Shown here: positions 37,115 to 49,231 of the stretch, in pieces
Position numbering within the stretch: the first letter of the stretch is position 1
Layout: each line of letters starts with the position of its first letter
Assembly (NCBI RefSeq): GCF_001632365.1
Contig: NW_024468548.1
Location: forward strand, 263,932 to 327,931
DNA: 64,000 nucleotides
Direction: 5' to 3'
Origin: Laetiporus sulphureus 93-53
Lineage: Eukaryota > Basidiomycota > Agaricomycetes > Polyporales > Laetiporaceae
Program-made: the position numbers and the translations under genes
Notes under the pieces: model-generated
Database searches by the model: none
What the model was told of the DNA's origin: nothing
What the model saw: the letters and a program-made list of their open reading frames with translations, nothing else

Positions 37115-40100
37115 ATGGCTGATGAGCGGCGGAATGAATCCAATGCATTCCTATCTTTCTTCGCGACGTTTGAATTGACGAGACCTGTCGCTACGGTCGC
37201 TGACCTCTCCGATGGTGCAGCGCTTTACGAGGTTCTATCTCTTGTGTGAGTTGTAGTGCCCCACCGCGCCTGCCTATTCACTTAGCAGAATTGAACGGCA
37301 GGGACGCTAATTACTTCCGACAAACTACGCGAGCCTCTTCGCAGCCATCTGATAACTGGGTCATCCGCTTCAATGCCCTGAAACGCCTCTACCGCTTGAT
37401 GACCCAGTATTTCTCCGATGTTCTCCACCAGCCTACTAGTGCACTTGACGTGCCCGACCTCCAAGCCATCGCCAAGGATAACAATGTCGCTGCGACTGTC
37501 ATCATGTGCCGTCTTACTATCGCGATTGCTGTACAGTGCGAGAAGAACGAGGACATCATCGAGAAGATACAGAGATTGACCGAGTCCGAACAACACTCCC
37601 TCATGCGTGCAATTGAACAGGTCATGGCCAAAGTCAGGGTCTCCGAGGATGCAAGCGTAGGAGAGTCCAGCATGACGGAAGACGATCATTACTACCAGAT
37701 CCAATCAGAACGCAGTCGCATCCTCTCGGAGAAGGAAACACTGAAGAAGGTATACCAGAACCTGCTCGAAGAGCACCGCGTTTTGCAGAGCAACTTCGAT
37801 GATATCGCATCTGAGAAGGAAGAAGCGCTGGCGCAGCTCAGGCATGCACAGAACGAGGCAGAGGACAGGCGAGGCGACAGTAGAGGAGATGCAATCCTGC
37901 GGGCAGAGATTGATCGCCTCCGAGCTGATCTGTAAGCTCTTTCACTCCCGCACACATCGAGACTGACGAGCAAGGAGTCGGGCAGCCAGAAGAGCGAGGA
38001 CAATTTGGCGATGGCGGAGGCAGAGCTTGACAAGCAAACGGCAATCGTCACTGATCTTACACGCAAGATCGATGAGTTGCAAGTCAAAGCAGACCAAGCA
38101 GGTCGCCTCAAGGACCAGTTAGATGAGTAAGGAGTACTTTCATGTGTGCCAACAGGGAACTGTTCAACTCGCATCCTCCAGATACAGACACACAGCGGAT
38201 AAGCTGCAGAAAACCGAGAATGTAATGGAAAAATACAAGAAGAAACTCCAGGAAGGAGCCGATTTGCGGCAACATGTCAAAGTCAGACTTTCTCCGTTCG
38301 AATGTGGTCACCCCATCTCACGGCATGTCTTGTAGTCATTGGAGAAGCAGAATGCAGACCTTGTGGACAAAAACGCCTCCCTCGAAGAGGAGTATCGCAA
38401 AGTCGCTGCGTTCAAGCCGCTGATGGAGTCCTATAAGACACAAATTGCAGAGCTCGAGACTAAATCCTCCGCACGGACGAAGGAGCTTGACAGCGTCAAG
38501 TTTGAACTCGAACAGACAAAGATGAGGCTGAAGATGACAGAAGAGGAGCGTGCCAAAGACTCTGAAACGCTAGAACTCTACCAAGAACGCGTCCGCGAGC
38601 TTGAGCTCTCTTCGCACGCGCGTCCGACTCCTGCTGCCGTGTCACGGCCCCGCGCTGCAGCTGCAACTCAGGGCAAGAGCGATAGCATGACAGAGGAGGA
38701 GCTGCTTGGAGAGAATGGGGCCGTTGCGGACCACGTGGCTCATGCAGATGATGAGGACGTAGGGGAAGTGCAGGGCTTAGGAGAGGAGCTGGATTCCGCC
38801 CTCGCGGGCACGACCATGACGGACCTCAAACTACAGGTGAGGAGGCTCCAGCGCGAGCTGGAGGCTGTGCGCAAGAACGAAGCGGACGCGAGCCGAGTGC
38901 TGGTTTTGGAGAACCTGCTAGAGGACGCGAACCGCATGAAAGCTCGCTATGAGGCCGATTACCTCGCTGCGCATCGCGAGATGCTCGTCTTGCAGCACAA
39001 CCTCGAAGAGATCAGGAGTGGCAAGTCATTGGGCGACGGGTAGGTGTTAGTCATGACATTCGGCGGACCATCGTTTTACGACCCATTCATACAGGGCCGA
39101 GGCTGCTATTGCGCTGAGACAACGTCTGAATGAGACAGTCGACCAGCTAGATGCACTGCGGAAGGAGCATGCTGAACTGGAAGTCAAATTCGAGAGCATG
39201 AGCAGGGAGCTAACCATCGCGAAATCTGATCGTAAGTCTTCTGGCCAGTCAGCATCGTTTTTGCCCTCGATCTCATACGCACCAGTGAACCTCGTCAACA
39301 AGGACCAACTGGACATTCTTGCGTCATTGCGGGAATCCATGAGCGAGGACAAGGCTGGGCTGGAACTAGAAGTGCAGAAGTTGCAAAACCAGATCAAAGA
39401 GCTTTCGGAGAAGAACAAGATGCAGCTCGAGCAGATCAACGGCTTGTTGTTCGAGAAGGTCAATCTGCAGAGCGAGGGCATTGACCAGCGGGATAGGATG
39501 CTGCAGCGCGAACGCGCCATCGGGTATGTGTCGACAACGGCAGCCGAGAATTGCAGCAAATCAACAGCTAACATCGTGTGTAGCGATCTCAGGGCATCGT
39601 TATCCGGCAAAGATGTGCCTGAAGACATCAAGGCCCGGCTGCTCAGTCTCCATGAAGAGAATGCCAACCTCAAGGAACAGTACAAGACTGCTCAAGAGAA
39701 GCTTTTGAAGGCTCGTTCGGTATGTTTGGGCCGGATGCACGTCGGCCACGAGCTGATGGCGATGCAGTTCATCAAACAACAAGACAAACTATTCAAGGAG
39801 GAACATGCCAAGAAGGATGGCGTAGTCCCTTCGGTGGGTCTCATGTACATTACTATCGCATTGCTGGATTGTTCACGTCATTTCAGGGTGCATTCGAGGA
39901 AGCGGAAGGCAGTTATCGCTCCCAGATCAAGATAATGGAAGAGGACGTCGCGCGATACAAGGTCAGGATCCTGCGGCTTCGACTCGGATAATCGCTGACC
40001 TTGCAATGCGATGCAGCATCTCATCGCCGACCAAGCGAAGCGTTACGCTCGAGAGCAGTCACTCATGCTGAGTATCATTCATACCATGGGCATGCACACG

Positions 40101-40257
40101 GCGAGAGAGCACTTGGGCAACAAGCAACAGCAAGCGCGGTCGGGGCCTACTAGCTGGTTGGGCCAGCAGAGGAAAAACGTGAGTCTCTGCATTCAATATT
40201 TTACCGTCGACGTCTGACTTTACATTTCAGCTTGGACAAACGTTGCGAAGAACGTAG
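37115..40257 (+). CDS. Hook family dynein adaptor
   Basis: Links early endosomes, through the FTS-Hook-FHIP complex, to dynein for microtubule transport. The N-terminal Hook (calponin-like) domain starts MADERRNESNAFLSFFATF and contains VADLSDGAALYEVLSLV, DANYFRQ, NWVIRFNALKRLYR and NVAATVIMCRLTIAIAVQ. From about residue 150 it is almost continuous coiled coil (QIQSERSRILSEKETLKK; EKYKKKLQEGADLRQHV; KFELEQTKMRLKMTEEER), with a disordered break around AVSRPRAAAATQGKSD. The C-terminal cargo-binding end reads QHLIADQAKRYAREQSLM and SWLGQQRKN, like fungal HookA. Stop TAG at 40255-40257. ATG 37115 is chosen over upstream codons because the family begins a few residues before the FLSFF block. Multi-exon, no break. 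Confidence 0.9.
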
Positions 40258-40528
40258 ACGGCATTCTTCAGTTCCTAACGCCTTTCGGCACATATATATG
40301 CATCCCTGCCAGATGTTTGGATCAAACTCATACCCTTGCATATCATATAGCTGTCGTTATGCTCCGTCGCCAGGATTTCTTTGTATAATTCTTGTCTCGA
40401 TTAGATAGAGGCATAAGTGGGACAATTTACTCTTGGGATTATTCTGCCAGATCTCTGGAACAAAATCCTCCCAATTTGTGTGGCCCTATAGGCTAGTAGC
40501 TCTGCAGAGCAGACGCGCTGCTTACATA

Positions 40529-40549
40529 ACGCGTCAGCACTTTACGCGT
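40529..40549. promoter_or_regulatory. Two MluI cell-cycle boxes upstream of MCMBP
   Basis: Two perfect ACGCGT hexamers (40529-40534 and 40544-40549), both followed by C and 15 bp apart, lie 72-92 bp before the MCMBP ATG. ACGCGT is the MCB element bound by MBF/DSC1 in yeasts and drives G1/S genes. A partial GACGCGC lies just upstream near 40512. Regulation by MBF is inferred. The rest of the 40258-40620 spacer shows nothing else. Confidence 0.6.
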
Positions 40550-40620
40550 CGGTGGCTGAAGGTGGCGTTCGCGTTTCCGTTCCTGCTTCTCCATCTTCGA
40601 GACAAAAAAAGGCTTTACTG

Positions 40621-42825
40621 ATGGTGTCTGCGCACCGCGTTGAGGCTCTGCACAATTCAAGTGCATCCTTGAAAGATCTTTATGAAGAATCAGGAAAAGA
40701 TCATGACAATTTTCCTAAGCTCGTCTCCGAACATTTCTCGCGCGTCTTCTACACTCCTGAGGCCTTCCGAGAGGTTTGAACGTCCGATTAACGAAAAACT
40801 GCATCTAATGTATATTACAGATACCAACGCTGGATGTCCAGCATGGACCGGATACATTTCCGGACAGATCGCTCGTCCGCTTTAGGGCTATGGTGCAGGA
40901 TACATCGCTATCCTCCGAGATGTACTTGTCGAAATCGAGCAGTGGCAAGTGTGGAGGATGGGGTATCGGGTTTTCGGAGAAAGAGGGTCAGGACATGGAC
41001 TATGCGGACGTGAAAGAATGCGCCGTGCTGTGGGCTGTGAGCGTTCCTGGCGAGTCGCAGTGGTGCTCGCGGGAGCTCGACGGACCGGAAGAATGTAAGC
41101 ATGATTTTCGTAAATTCCACTATCCTACTGACTTAGTTACTTTTCTGCAGTGCAAGAGAGAACATCACTGGCTGTCGATCGCTCTACATCGAGCTGCGAT
41201 CCTCAACGTGCCCACAAATACCCGCATCCTTCTGTGCCGCACTTGGGCGTGCAAGTGAAGGTACATGCTGTTTCCCTTTCATCGCAATGCATTTATGAAA
41301 CTCTGCTTGCAGCTTTATGATACAGATAGTTCGGAGCAACTGAAGGCTACCGATGTGGTGACGTTCGTTGGTATCTTGACTATCGACCCGTCAGTGTTCT
41401 TTTCCTATGCTCCACCCAATTTTCTCATAACAAGACTGCGGTCTGCCAGACTCAATTCTGATATGGATGAATTGGCCGAGGTGCCTACTCTGCATGTCCT
41501 CTATATGCAACAGCATCCCCATGCATTGCTCTCTCGACCATATCCGTTCACCACAGCTCTTGACAACGAACGCAATGGCACAGATACAGAGTCGGATCAA
41601 CATATGAAAAGCCAGGAGGAAGTGCGAGCCGATCTCATTTCATGGATAGCGGAAGAAGCGCTGGGTGGCGATCAGGAAGCTGCTGAGTGGATATTACTCA
41701 TTATGATAGCTCGTGTGTGAGTTTTCTGCCATTCATAGCTCATCCTGGTTCAATTTGACAGTGTTCAATCAGGTTATCACGGAATCCTCCCCTGCTTCCA
41801 CCGTCGCTCACCTTGGCCTACTTCCCGTCGCCTCCGCCCATGCCCTCTACCAGCGTGACGCCCTCGGCGCCAATTCCTACCTTGTCTTTCGTGCTTGGAG
41901 AGTTGCTTCCTTTAACATATACCTTGCCGTTGTCTCTTGATGCACTCAACAACCATCCATATGTTCCGGAAAGCAAAGAGGAAGATTTGCACTCCGGGGT
42001 GTTGCAGCTGCCCAAAGGGACCGTTCTACTTGTCACTGAAAGTGGTGTGACTGAAGGAAAGCTCGTGGACCGAGGTAAGTCCGCCTTATCTTTCCGTTGC
42101 AAGCTGTGTTTGTTGAAGTAGCATCTGCTAGGTGTACTGAACGTCGCTGCTTTGCAAAAAGTAATGACCGCTCAGACATTAACATACTCCTTTCCGTTCT
42201 CGCAATTTACCTTCCCAACGGATATTAGCACTATCGTGCTCAGCGAAGGAAGTAAGAGCGCCTTTTTCAAGGTCAGTATCTCACTTCCGTCTGTTGTACT
42301 TATGACCGTTGACCATCTCACTTCAGACGGATCTCATATTGCCGCTCCGCAGCATAGATTCTCCATTAGCCGCAGGAAGGCTGTACAGGTCTCCTCAGAT
42401 TGTCTCGCTACCGTCTCCAGAGAGACTAGCCGCTTTTCGAAACCTTATTGTAGGCGCTCGGGTGGGGGACGTACAGGTTAACGAGGAGACCTCTCGGGTC
42501 CGTTTTGCCTCTGATCGGCCTTCTTGCCTTCCTTGCATGCTCGTCTGATGTCTGAGGAATTTGCAGTACATACAACGTGAGTTTGTCCGCGAGCGGCAGC
42601 AAGATCAGACGGTCACGTCAGATGACCTGATACGACGGATGACAGTCGCGAAGTACGTGCCTTTTCGCTGAGCGCACATTGATGACGCTGATGATCAGCG
42701 CTGATAGGCTGTACGCTCTCTCGTTGCATGAGACGGATCTGACAGTTGACATCTGGGAGCGGGCCAAGGCCTTCGATGAGCGGAGGCGGAGCGCCTGTGC
42801 AAGTGTCACGGCCATCAAGCGATGA
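40621..42825 (+). CDS. MCMBP: Mini-chromosome maintenance complex-binding protein
   Basis: Nuclear factor that binds MCM3-7 and helps assemble or unload the replicative helicase. It starts MVSAHRVEALHNSSASLKDLY, then VSEHFSRVFYTPEAF, IPTLDVQHGPDTFPDRSLVR and RFRAMVQDTSLSSEMY, matching the EVP-L...VKFRCMIQD start of animal MCMBP. Next come VPGESQWCSRELDG, VKLYDTD and FVGILTIDP, then the AAA-like C-terminal half with LISWIAEEALGGDQEAAEWI, LPLTYTLPLSLDALNN, SGVLQLPKGTVLLVTES and KLVDRGVLNVAALQKVM. The tail ends DLIRRMTVAKLYALSLHETD and RAKAFDERRRS. Intron 41717-41761 was placed so that the chain continues IARCSIRLSRNPPLLPP, which keeps the conserved frame. Stop TGA at 42823-42825. Promoter has two ACGCGT boxes. 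Confidence 0.92.
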
Positions 42826-43018
42826 TCATCAAGTCTCTGCTAGCTTTGTATGGTCTCAAGCACCTTTATGCAGCGGTGTCGCGAGAGCTAATGTAGTGTC
42901 GTTCGGTCGAAGAGGATCCTCGCCGCACTCTCCTGGTTGATACACAAACTAATATATCTCAGTGTACATCCTATCCTTCTCTCGTAAATCTCAAGCTACA
43001 ATACATGAGAATTCCACA

Positions 43019-44626
43019 TTATACATCGGATTTTTGCGGCAGATGTGTTTCCTTTTCTAGCATGCTGTCCGTGAAATCATATAGTTCAATTTCGCGCCCA
43101 GTTGTGGAAAATTCTGCGCTTGTCTCAACCGCAGAAGAAGTCTCTTCTCCGTAAGCACTATTGATTGACAATTCCCTCAGATGAAACGTCAAGCGCGATA
43201 AAGAGATGGACGTGAGCCTAGATTCGAGTTAGAATCAATGCTACTAGCGAATAATCGGTGTGTACATACGCAGCGAGCCAGGCGTTCATCGCGAATGTAA
43301 GCTGAGTGTGAGTTGTCAGGTTAATCTTGGAACGAGCCAAACGCCGGACGTACAGCGCTAAATTTTGCGATAGCGATCGCAATGGCGTTCGCAACACAGA
43401 GAAACCTGAAACGTATGACACCATTCAGTCGACCGAACGGAAACGGGGACACTATGGGATCTACCGACGTGAAGTAGACACCGGCTGCAAGTATTGGCGG
43501 CATGTGTGGGGAAGGGGGGGTGGGGTCGATAAGCGACGGCCAGATTTAAGAGCGGCGACGTACAGTCCGTGAAGAGCGCCACGCTAAGAGTTGATGCCTG
43601 AAAGAGGCAGTTCACACTCCTCAGTCGATAGGTCTTCAGCCATGTCAACGACAGCACCAGTCCGTCAGATACGAGCAACGCGACTCGTGCGCCAATGATC
43701 CCTACCAAACACGAAAGTCAGTATAAGGGTCTCAACGTTTAAGACAATTCTCGTGTGTACATCTACAGAAAACAAATCTCAACTACGTTAATACATAATT
43801 ACGCAAGTTCCTCACTTTACGATTGAGGAAGGATTTTCAATTCTTGCAGCACAGACCTGGTCTGTCTCGTACACGAACAGCCCCGGCGTTGTGGAGATGG
43901 AAACGCGCTGACAATCCTATGAGGATGTCCACAGAGAAAACAGGATGTGAGTTACTTACGACAGAAATGCACACATGTAGAAGTGCCAGACAAAAGACGA
44001 GCGCTGCTAGCCAGATATTCCGGTTGTAAACTGCGTAAACTCGAAGCGCGGTGTACACTAGAATATTGATGACTTAACGAGGTCCAGGCTGCCGTTGTGA
44101 TATGTTTTACTCACCTGCTGCGCTGGACATAGTGATCACGTAAAGGATAACCTGTAACCTGATAACGACGTTGCAACTATACCGCGGGATCCGATAAGGA
44201 CAGACAAGGGCGTGAATAAGGGATCTCTGACCTCTGGATTCACCGTGAGATATGAGAGGATAAATGCCAGCACGCTACGCACCGAATCCGATTGCCAGCT
44301 CGGCCAAGAGTGCAGTCCAAGGACAAGTAACACCGTGTTTATCAGAACAGGATACCGAAAGAGGCAAAACAGCACGGTGGTCAGGGAAAAGCGCATTCTC
44401 CAGATGTACCGGATCTCTTCACTGAACGTGAGGAAGTAATCATAGGAGCAAAAAGCTGGCTAGCGGTGAGATATATGCAGCGGCGATAACCTGTCAAAAA
44501 GTCAAACCTGCAGATGCACAGAAGATGCATGCAATGAGCGTGTCGCTGAGAATTCTGACAATCGTGAGCATGCCGTGATCCTGGCAGTGGCAAATGACGA
44601 CCACAGACTCACTCGATGCTGAGCAT
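43019..44626 (-). CDS. DUF6533-type multi-pass membrane protein (copy 1)
   Basis: Agaricomycete-specific family of about seven transmembrane helices, function unknown; the layout is receptor-like. The core reads FCSYDYFLTFSEEIRYIWRM followed by the helix FSLTTVLFCLFRYPVLINTV, the DUF6533 signature. Later exons give LRVYAVYNRNIWLAALVFCL, STTPGLFVYETDQVCAARIE and VGIIGARVALLVSDGLVLSL with LTWLKTYRLRSVN. The last exon is LTSISLSRLTFHLREL and a hydrophilic tail ending QKSDV, TAA at 43019-43021. The 5' end is short: a 14-nt coding exon at about 44613-44626 joined to the TLIACIFCASA exon is my best reading; ATG at 44571 is the alternative. Closely related to the gene at 46.4-48.0 kb, exon for exon. 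Confidence 0.78.
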
Positions 44627-46386
44627 GTCAGAACCTGCACTGGCAGCCTACAAAGCGTCAAATGGATTACACTTGCGTTGAGATACGGTTTCAAGGAGAA
44701 TACTGTCCGGAGGGGGAGAGCTGTGCATTCCGACTGTTGGAATAATATGCGCTTGATTATATGTATCATGAGGACACTGAGGTGAATTCGTCACGTTCGT
44801 TGAAGCGGTCGAGCATCAAAAAGCTGTGGATCATCATGCGTCTCCCGTGGAGATGCCGATTTCAAAACGGGTGTCTGCACGCATTGCCTCTGAGAGGACC
44901 GCGTGATCGGGTACTATGAGCAAGACTGGCCTGTTCAGTCATGGTTTCCCAGCGCGGGTTTTCCAAGTCTATAATTGTAGTGTTCATCAAGACTCGCTTC
45001 CATGCGACCATCTTGCGAAGGCGGAGATTCTGGGCGTTACAAGAAACCGTCATCACGGCGACCTCTGCAACGATCTTCTTCCGGTCAGCATCACCCTTCA
45101 GAGCGTCTTGCTTCCGGCGATGTCGGACGCTTGGATATCCTAAGGCCTATGGTTTGATTATTCCCACAGACGTGGGCCTTGCATCATACTTATCACCATG
45201 CGAAGATGTGGCCACTGCTGCAGACTTGAAACTTGAACACCTGCCGCCGCGGATCTATCACACTGTTGATTGGCGCTGCTTCACGATCAGCTGAAGATTT
45301 TTCAACCTGAAACGGCATACGCAGATCAGATGTAAACTTAGGAGTCGAGTTCTTTCCAGGCAAGGTTACGGAGAACCATCCAGCCGACGAGTCGTTGGCG
45401 CCGGGCCACTCAAAGGCGATATTGAGTCGGCGCCTAACCGTCTTTCTGTGGCTCACTGCCATCTCAGCTGTCATCCGATGCGTGGATACGCCAATTTATT
45501 ATTCGCTCACGACGCATTCTGTATTTTGATGCATTTCCATGAACGTAAACTTGCCGGATGACCAAAATAGATAAGCTCATAGTTATGATTGGACTGAAAC
45601 GTTTTCCTGAACAGGTTCACTCGGATTCGGTGCATTGCTCGCGGACAAACTTCCATTAACACGGACTAAGCCATCAAACTGGCTATATATTCTCAACTCG
45701 TATCGACTCGATTATGGACAAAGGGACGATCCTATACCGGAGTCATGGGACGTCCTGCTATTTGTCTCGATGCTCCGGGAATGTGCCCCGCTATGCATCA
45801 AGTTCTTACAGCTAACTAGCAAGTGGTTTGCAAGAACGCGCGACCACAAATCGACACTTTGCACGGCTCTGCCGATGATGGCGCCTCGTCCCGCTTTACC
45901 ACTTCTCCAGTCTTGTCCTCTCTCGGTCGCCGCTCGCATCTTGGCCAGCGGATGCTTCGCGATGTCCTCATCGAGAAAGTCAAGCTGTTCATGGCGTATG
46001 CGATCGCACACGAAGCTGGATACCGCCCGAAATGTAATTGCGACCGCATCCCAGACGCAGCTGTCATTCATGTGGCCATAGGCTTCTCTGGCTACCGCGG
46101 CATGACAGTGGTTGTATGCAGATCAGATGGACTCGCAGGAAATATGGAAGACGGGATGGTGAGCCACCGTTGGGAATGTTACCATCGCATTCGCAAAAAA
46201 ACCAGCTCGGATGATGTGATCATTCCCATATACTATTAGCGAGGAAGGTCATCGCTGTTCCTTATTGTGGGCAAGGAACCGGTCGGAATTACTTCATGAT
46301 CGTATTATACATTTAAGCACTAGTATAATATAATCAAACTCGGAAGCTTGTTGTAGCGGTTGTCCAGTCAATAAATACATTATACA
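44627..46386. other. Gene-poor gap between two DUF6533 copies
   Basis: Contains the low-confidence minus-strand gene described separately (44862-45474). On the plus strand, 45952-46239 is an open ATG frame of 95 codons (LFMAYAIAHEAGYRPKCNCD; IHVAIGFSGYRGMTVVVCRS) that I do not recognise, and an overlapping frame is also open. Neither has clear splice partners. Decayed genes inserted between the two copies are possible. Confidence 0.35.
44862..45474 (-). CDS. Hypothetical protein, possible two-exon gene
   Basis: Unrecognised. An ATG at 45474 opens MTAEMAVSHRKTVRRRLNIA, then FEWPGANDSSAGWFSVTLPG. A GT donor after INSVIDPRRQ and the acceptor ending CCATAG would join it in phase to ALGYPSVRHRRKQDALKGDA, continuing DRKKIVAEVAVMTVSCNAQN and WKRVLMNTTIIDLENPRWE to a stop near 44862. 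Composition looks protein-like and the two halves stay in phase, but no family, domain or paralogue supports it. It lies between the two DUF6533 copies. It could be a young gene, a decayed gene or chance. Confidence 0.3.
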
Positions 46387-48007
46387 TTAAACATCACACT
46401 CATCAGTGACATATCCCCCATCGTCAACCTCAATCGTGCTATGTGACAGTACGCGCATCCTAATCGCATGACTGTCTTGGAACACTACTGTGCTTGAGAC
46501 AGCAGTGGACATAGTGCTGTCCTTGCTGCTATCCTTACTGGACACCTCACGAAGGTGGAATAGGAGGCGCGATAGTAGAACGGAAGTAAGCCTGCAGTGA
46601 TGACGGTGTCAGCAACTCGCGATTGTGCTTCGCACAACTGAGACGTACACTGCAAGCCAGGCGTTCATGGGGAAGATCAGCTATTGCAGATGCGTCAGAA
46701 AAGCGACAGAGCAGAGTATTCTTGAACATACGGTGTTTATGCTAGCGATGGCTATTGCTATCACGTTTGCAATGCAGAGCAAGCTGGAAGTTGAGAGTGC
46801 GTGTCGCCTGTTGAGCGCATCGCAGCAAGAGACATCTGGTAAACTTACCTGAAGTACACACCAGCTAAGTTCAAACCATCGTGGTTAGCAACCATCAAGG
46901 CTAAGTATACTAATATGCGTACAGCCAGTGAAAAGCGCCGCGCTGAGGGTTGTTGTCTCGAGCATGCGATCGGCGTTCCTCAATCGGTAGGTCTTCAGCC
47001 ACGTCAAAGCCAGTACCAGTGCATCTGCGACGACCAATGCGATTCGTGCGCCGATGATCCCTGGAAAACGCACGACATCAAGCATTGTACGTGAGCTGAA
47101 CGTTGCATACGCACATCTGGGAAACCCTGAGATCAGCTTTTTTAAATACCGATATCCGTTAGACCAAGACGTACTTCACGAGTGCTGCAGAGTTCTCGAA
47201 GTTGGCACCGCAGACTTGCTGCCCAGGGAAGACGTATAATCCAGGCGTAGTGAAGATCACAATGTACTCAGGAGAGTCTCAGCACATCGATGGCCGATAG
47301 CAGAACTGCTGTGATAGAGTCACTCACGATAGAAATGCATACGTGAAGAAGGGTGAGACTTAGGACGATCAGCGAAAGCCATATATTCCGGTTGTAGATG
47401 GCATAGACCCGCAGGGAGGTGAATACTGCCTTCACAGATTAGCGACCGCGGTGCACTTTTAAATGGGAAACCTACGCGCAGCACTCGACATAATGATGAG
47501 ATATAGGACCATTTGAAACCGGATAACGATGGTACAGCTCCACAGGATGGTGAGAAGACTTTTCTCGAGTTAGTTTCCCTAGGTGCTCACCTCTGAAAAC
47601 ACAGTCAGCCTTGCGGTTAGAGATGTCGAGAATAAGTTCGTACATAGTCATTTTGCCAACTCCGCCATGACGGGAGACCAAGAATCAGGAACACCGTGTT
47701 CAGCAGAACAGGGTACCTAAAGCCGCAAAAGAGTACAGTAGTGAAGGAGAACTTGCTTTTCCAGATGTATTGGACCTCTTCGCTGAACGTGAGCAGGTAG
47801 TCGTAGGAACAGAGAGCTGCATGAGTATTAGAGGTGTGTAATTGTAGATGCGCTTCGTACGTACCCGCGGATGCGTAGTAAACGCATGTGATGAAGACGC
47901 CACTGAAAATCGGCACGAAAGTGAGAACGCCTAGTGCTGCATATAGAATACCGGAGATTCTCAACTTACTCCAATCGATATGTTTCCGACACAGCGCTGG
48001 CGGACAT
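46387..48007 (-). CDS. DUF6533-type multi-pass membrane protein (copy 2)
   Basis: Paralogue of the gene at 43.0-44.6 kb. The first exon MSASAVSETYRLE (ATG 48007) ends in GA|GTAAGT; the acceptor TTTTCAG restores D-GVFITCVYYASA. The next exon is the DUF6533 signature LCSYDYLLTFSEEVQYIWKS with helix FTTVLFCGFRYPVLLNTVFL. Then come FTTPGLYVFPGQQVCGANFE (matching TTPGLFVYETDQVCAARIE in copy 1), IIGARIALVVADALVLALTW with LKTYRLRNADRMLE, IANVIAIAIASI and the final exon LTSVLLSRLLFHLREVSSKD with a polar tail ending DECDV and TAA at 46387-46389. Intron positions match copy 1. The function of the family is unknown. Confidence 0.78.
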
Positions 48008-49231
48008 GCTGTTAAGCCGAGCTGCGATCACTGCAAGATATCGCCTCGAGGGGACGGGGCGCCCTCCGCTGCTCGTGTACGCGGCATTTATGCATCAGAG
48101 ATATGCTGGCAAGAATCCGCGTTCGGTTCTCCGCAATATGGATCAATAGGATGAGGCCATCACGCATCTGCTGTCGCATGTCAAGATCGAAGCATGGTGC
48201 CTGCGCCCCACTGAATGGCAGTGAAAACCATAGGTTGCTGAGACGGGCTTGGGCAGCATCCTTAAGGAGATACGGGCTCTTACGGCAACTATCTCACAGG
48301 AAGCTGAGCCTGTACGGAGTCCGCCGAAATGCGTTCGCAAGCATGACAGCAGATGAGCCACTAGAGCTATTGAAAGCTTCCATGTTTTCCCTCCGTATAG
48401 TTCCGTAAATCCTGATGGGAGCCTCCTCGCTTGCGGGATCTCATTCCAGAGTCTATATCCCATCCGAAAGAAAGGAGCGCAAGCATTCTGATCTGGAGGG
48501 ACATTGCCGATGTATTGCGAAGCCCAAACGTGAAGATTTGTTGAGTCGAAGCTTATTGATCAGAACAGCGCCTGGCCCAAGATGATCGGCCAGAAGCGGG
48601 CAAATCAAATAAAAATGTAAAGGGAACATTTGCTGGGTGCTGTGTGAGCAAGATGACTTACTTGGGAAACAAAATAAATGGTAGGCCGTGGCGGTGGCGC
48701 GGTCAAGGCAGCCCCTGGGAATTGGGCACATTTGACTGACCCTTTTGGCTTACGACAAGTCAGACGACCCTCCATGAGATTATACTGGCTTCTTTGTTGT
48801 CGGATGGATGCCATGCAATCTGAATTTCGTATCAGAAGTGGACTATAAGGCAATCTCCGCACCCCGAGCATTTGCAACAACGGCGGTGTGGCGGAGGGAA
48901 GTCGAGTCCGAAACAGGAAGGCAGCGCCTTTGGATCCTAACAAGATCAAACAAGCGTGTGGCTGAGACGCCGCCCATCACGGACGACGGCAACAGTGTCG
49001 AGACTCGACACCGCTTATCTACAATTCTTCATCTTTGTTATACCGCGAGAATAGATCATCAATCAATCGCTACTCTAAGGTGACGCGCCAGCAATCTGTC
49101 GCAGCGGCCTTGATTCGGCTTTGCCACCTTTAAAGTTCACTTCGCCGTAATTCTCGCGTTTGCATGAACTTCTGCCGTCTTGATATCTGCCCTTCACCCT
49201 GATTGATTAGCCAAAGTGGTGTTTCTTCGAT
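48008..49231. other. Intergenic 1.2 kb between divergent genes
   Basis: Upstream region of DUF6533 copy 2 and of TRAPPC13. The longest frames (about 105-115 codons, minus strand) show no motif and no splice partners. No tRNA, repeat or mobile-element feature was recognised. Confidence 0.45.

Noticed and set aside
48143..48949. Minus-strand frames of 92-114 codons upstream of DUF6533 copy 2
   Set aside because: Overlapping frames without motifs or plausible splice joins.
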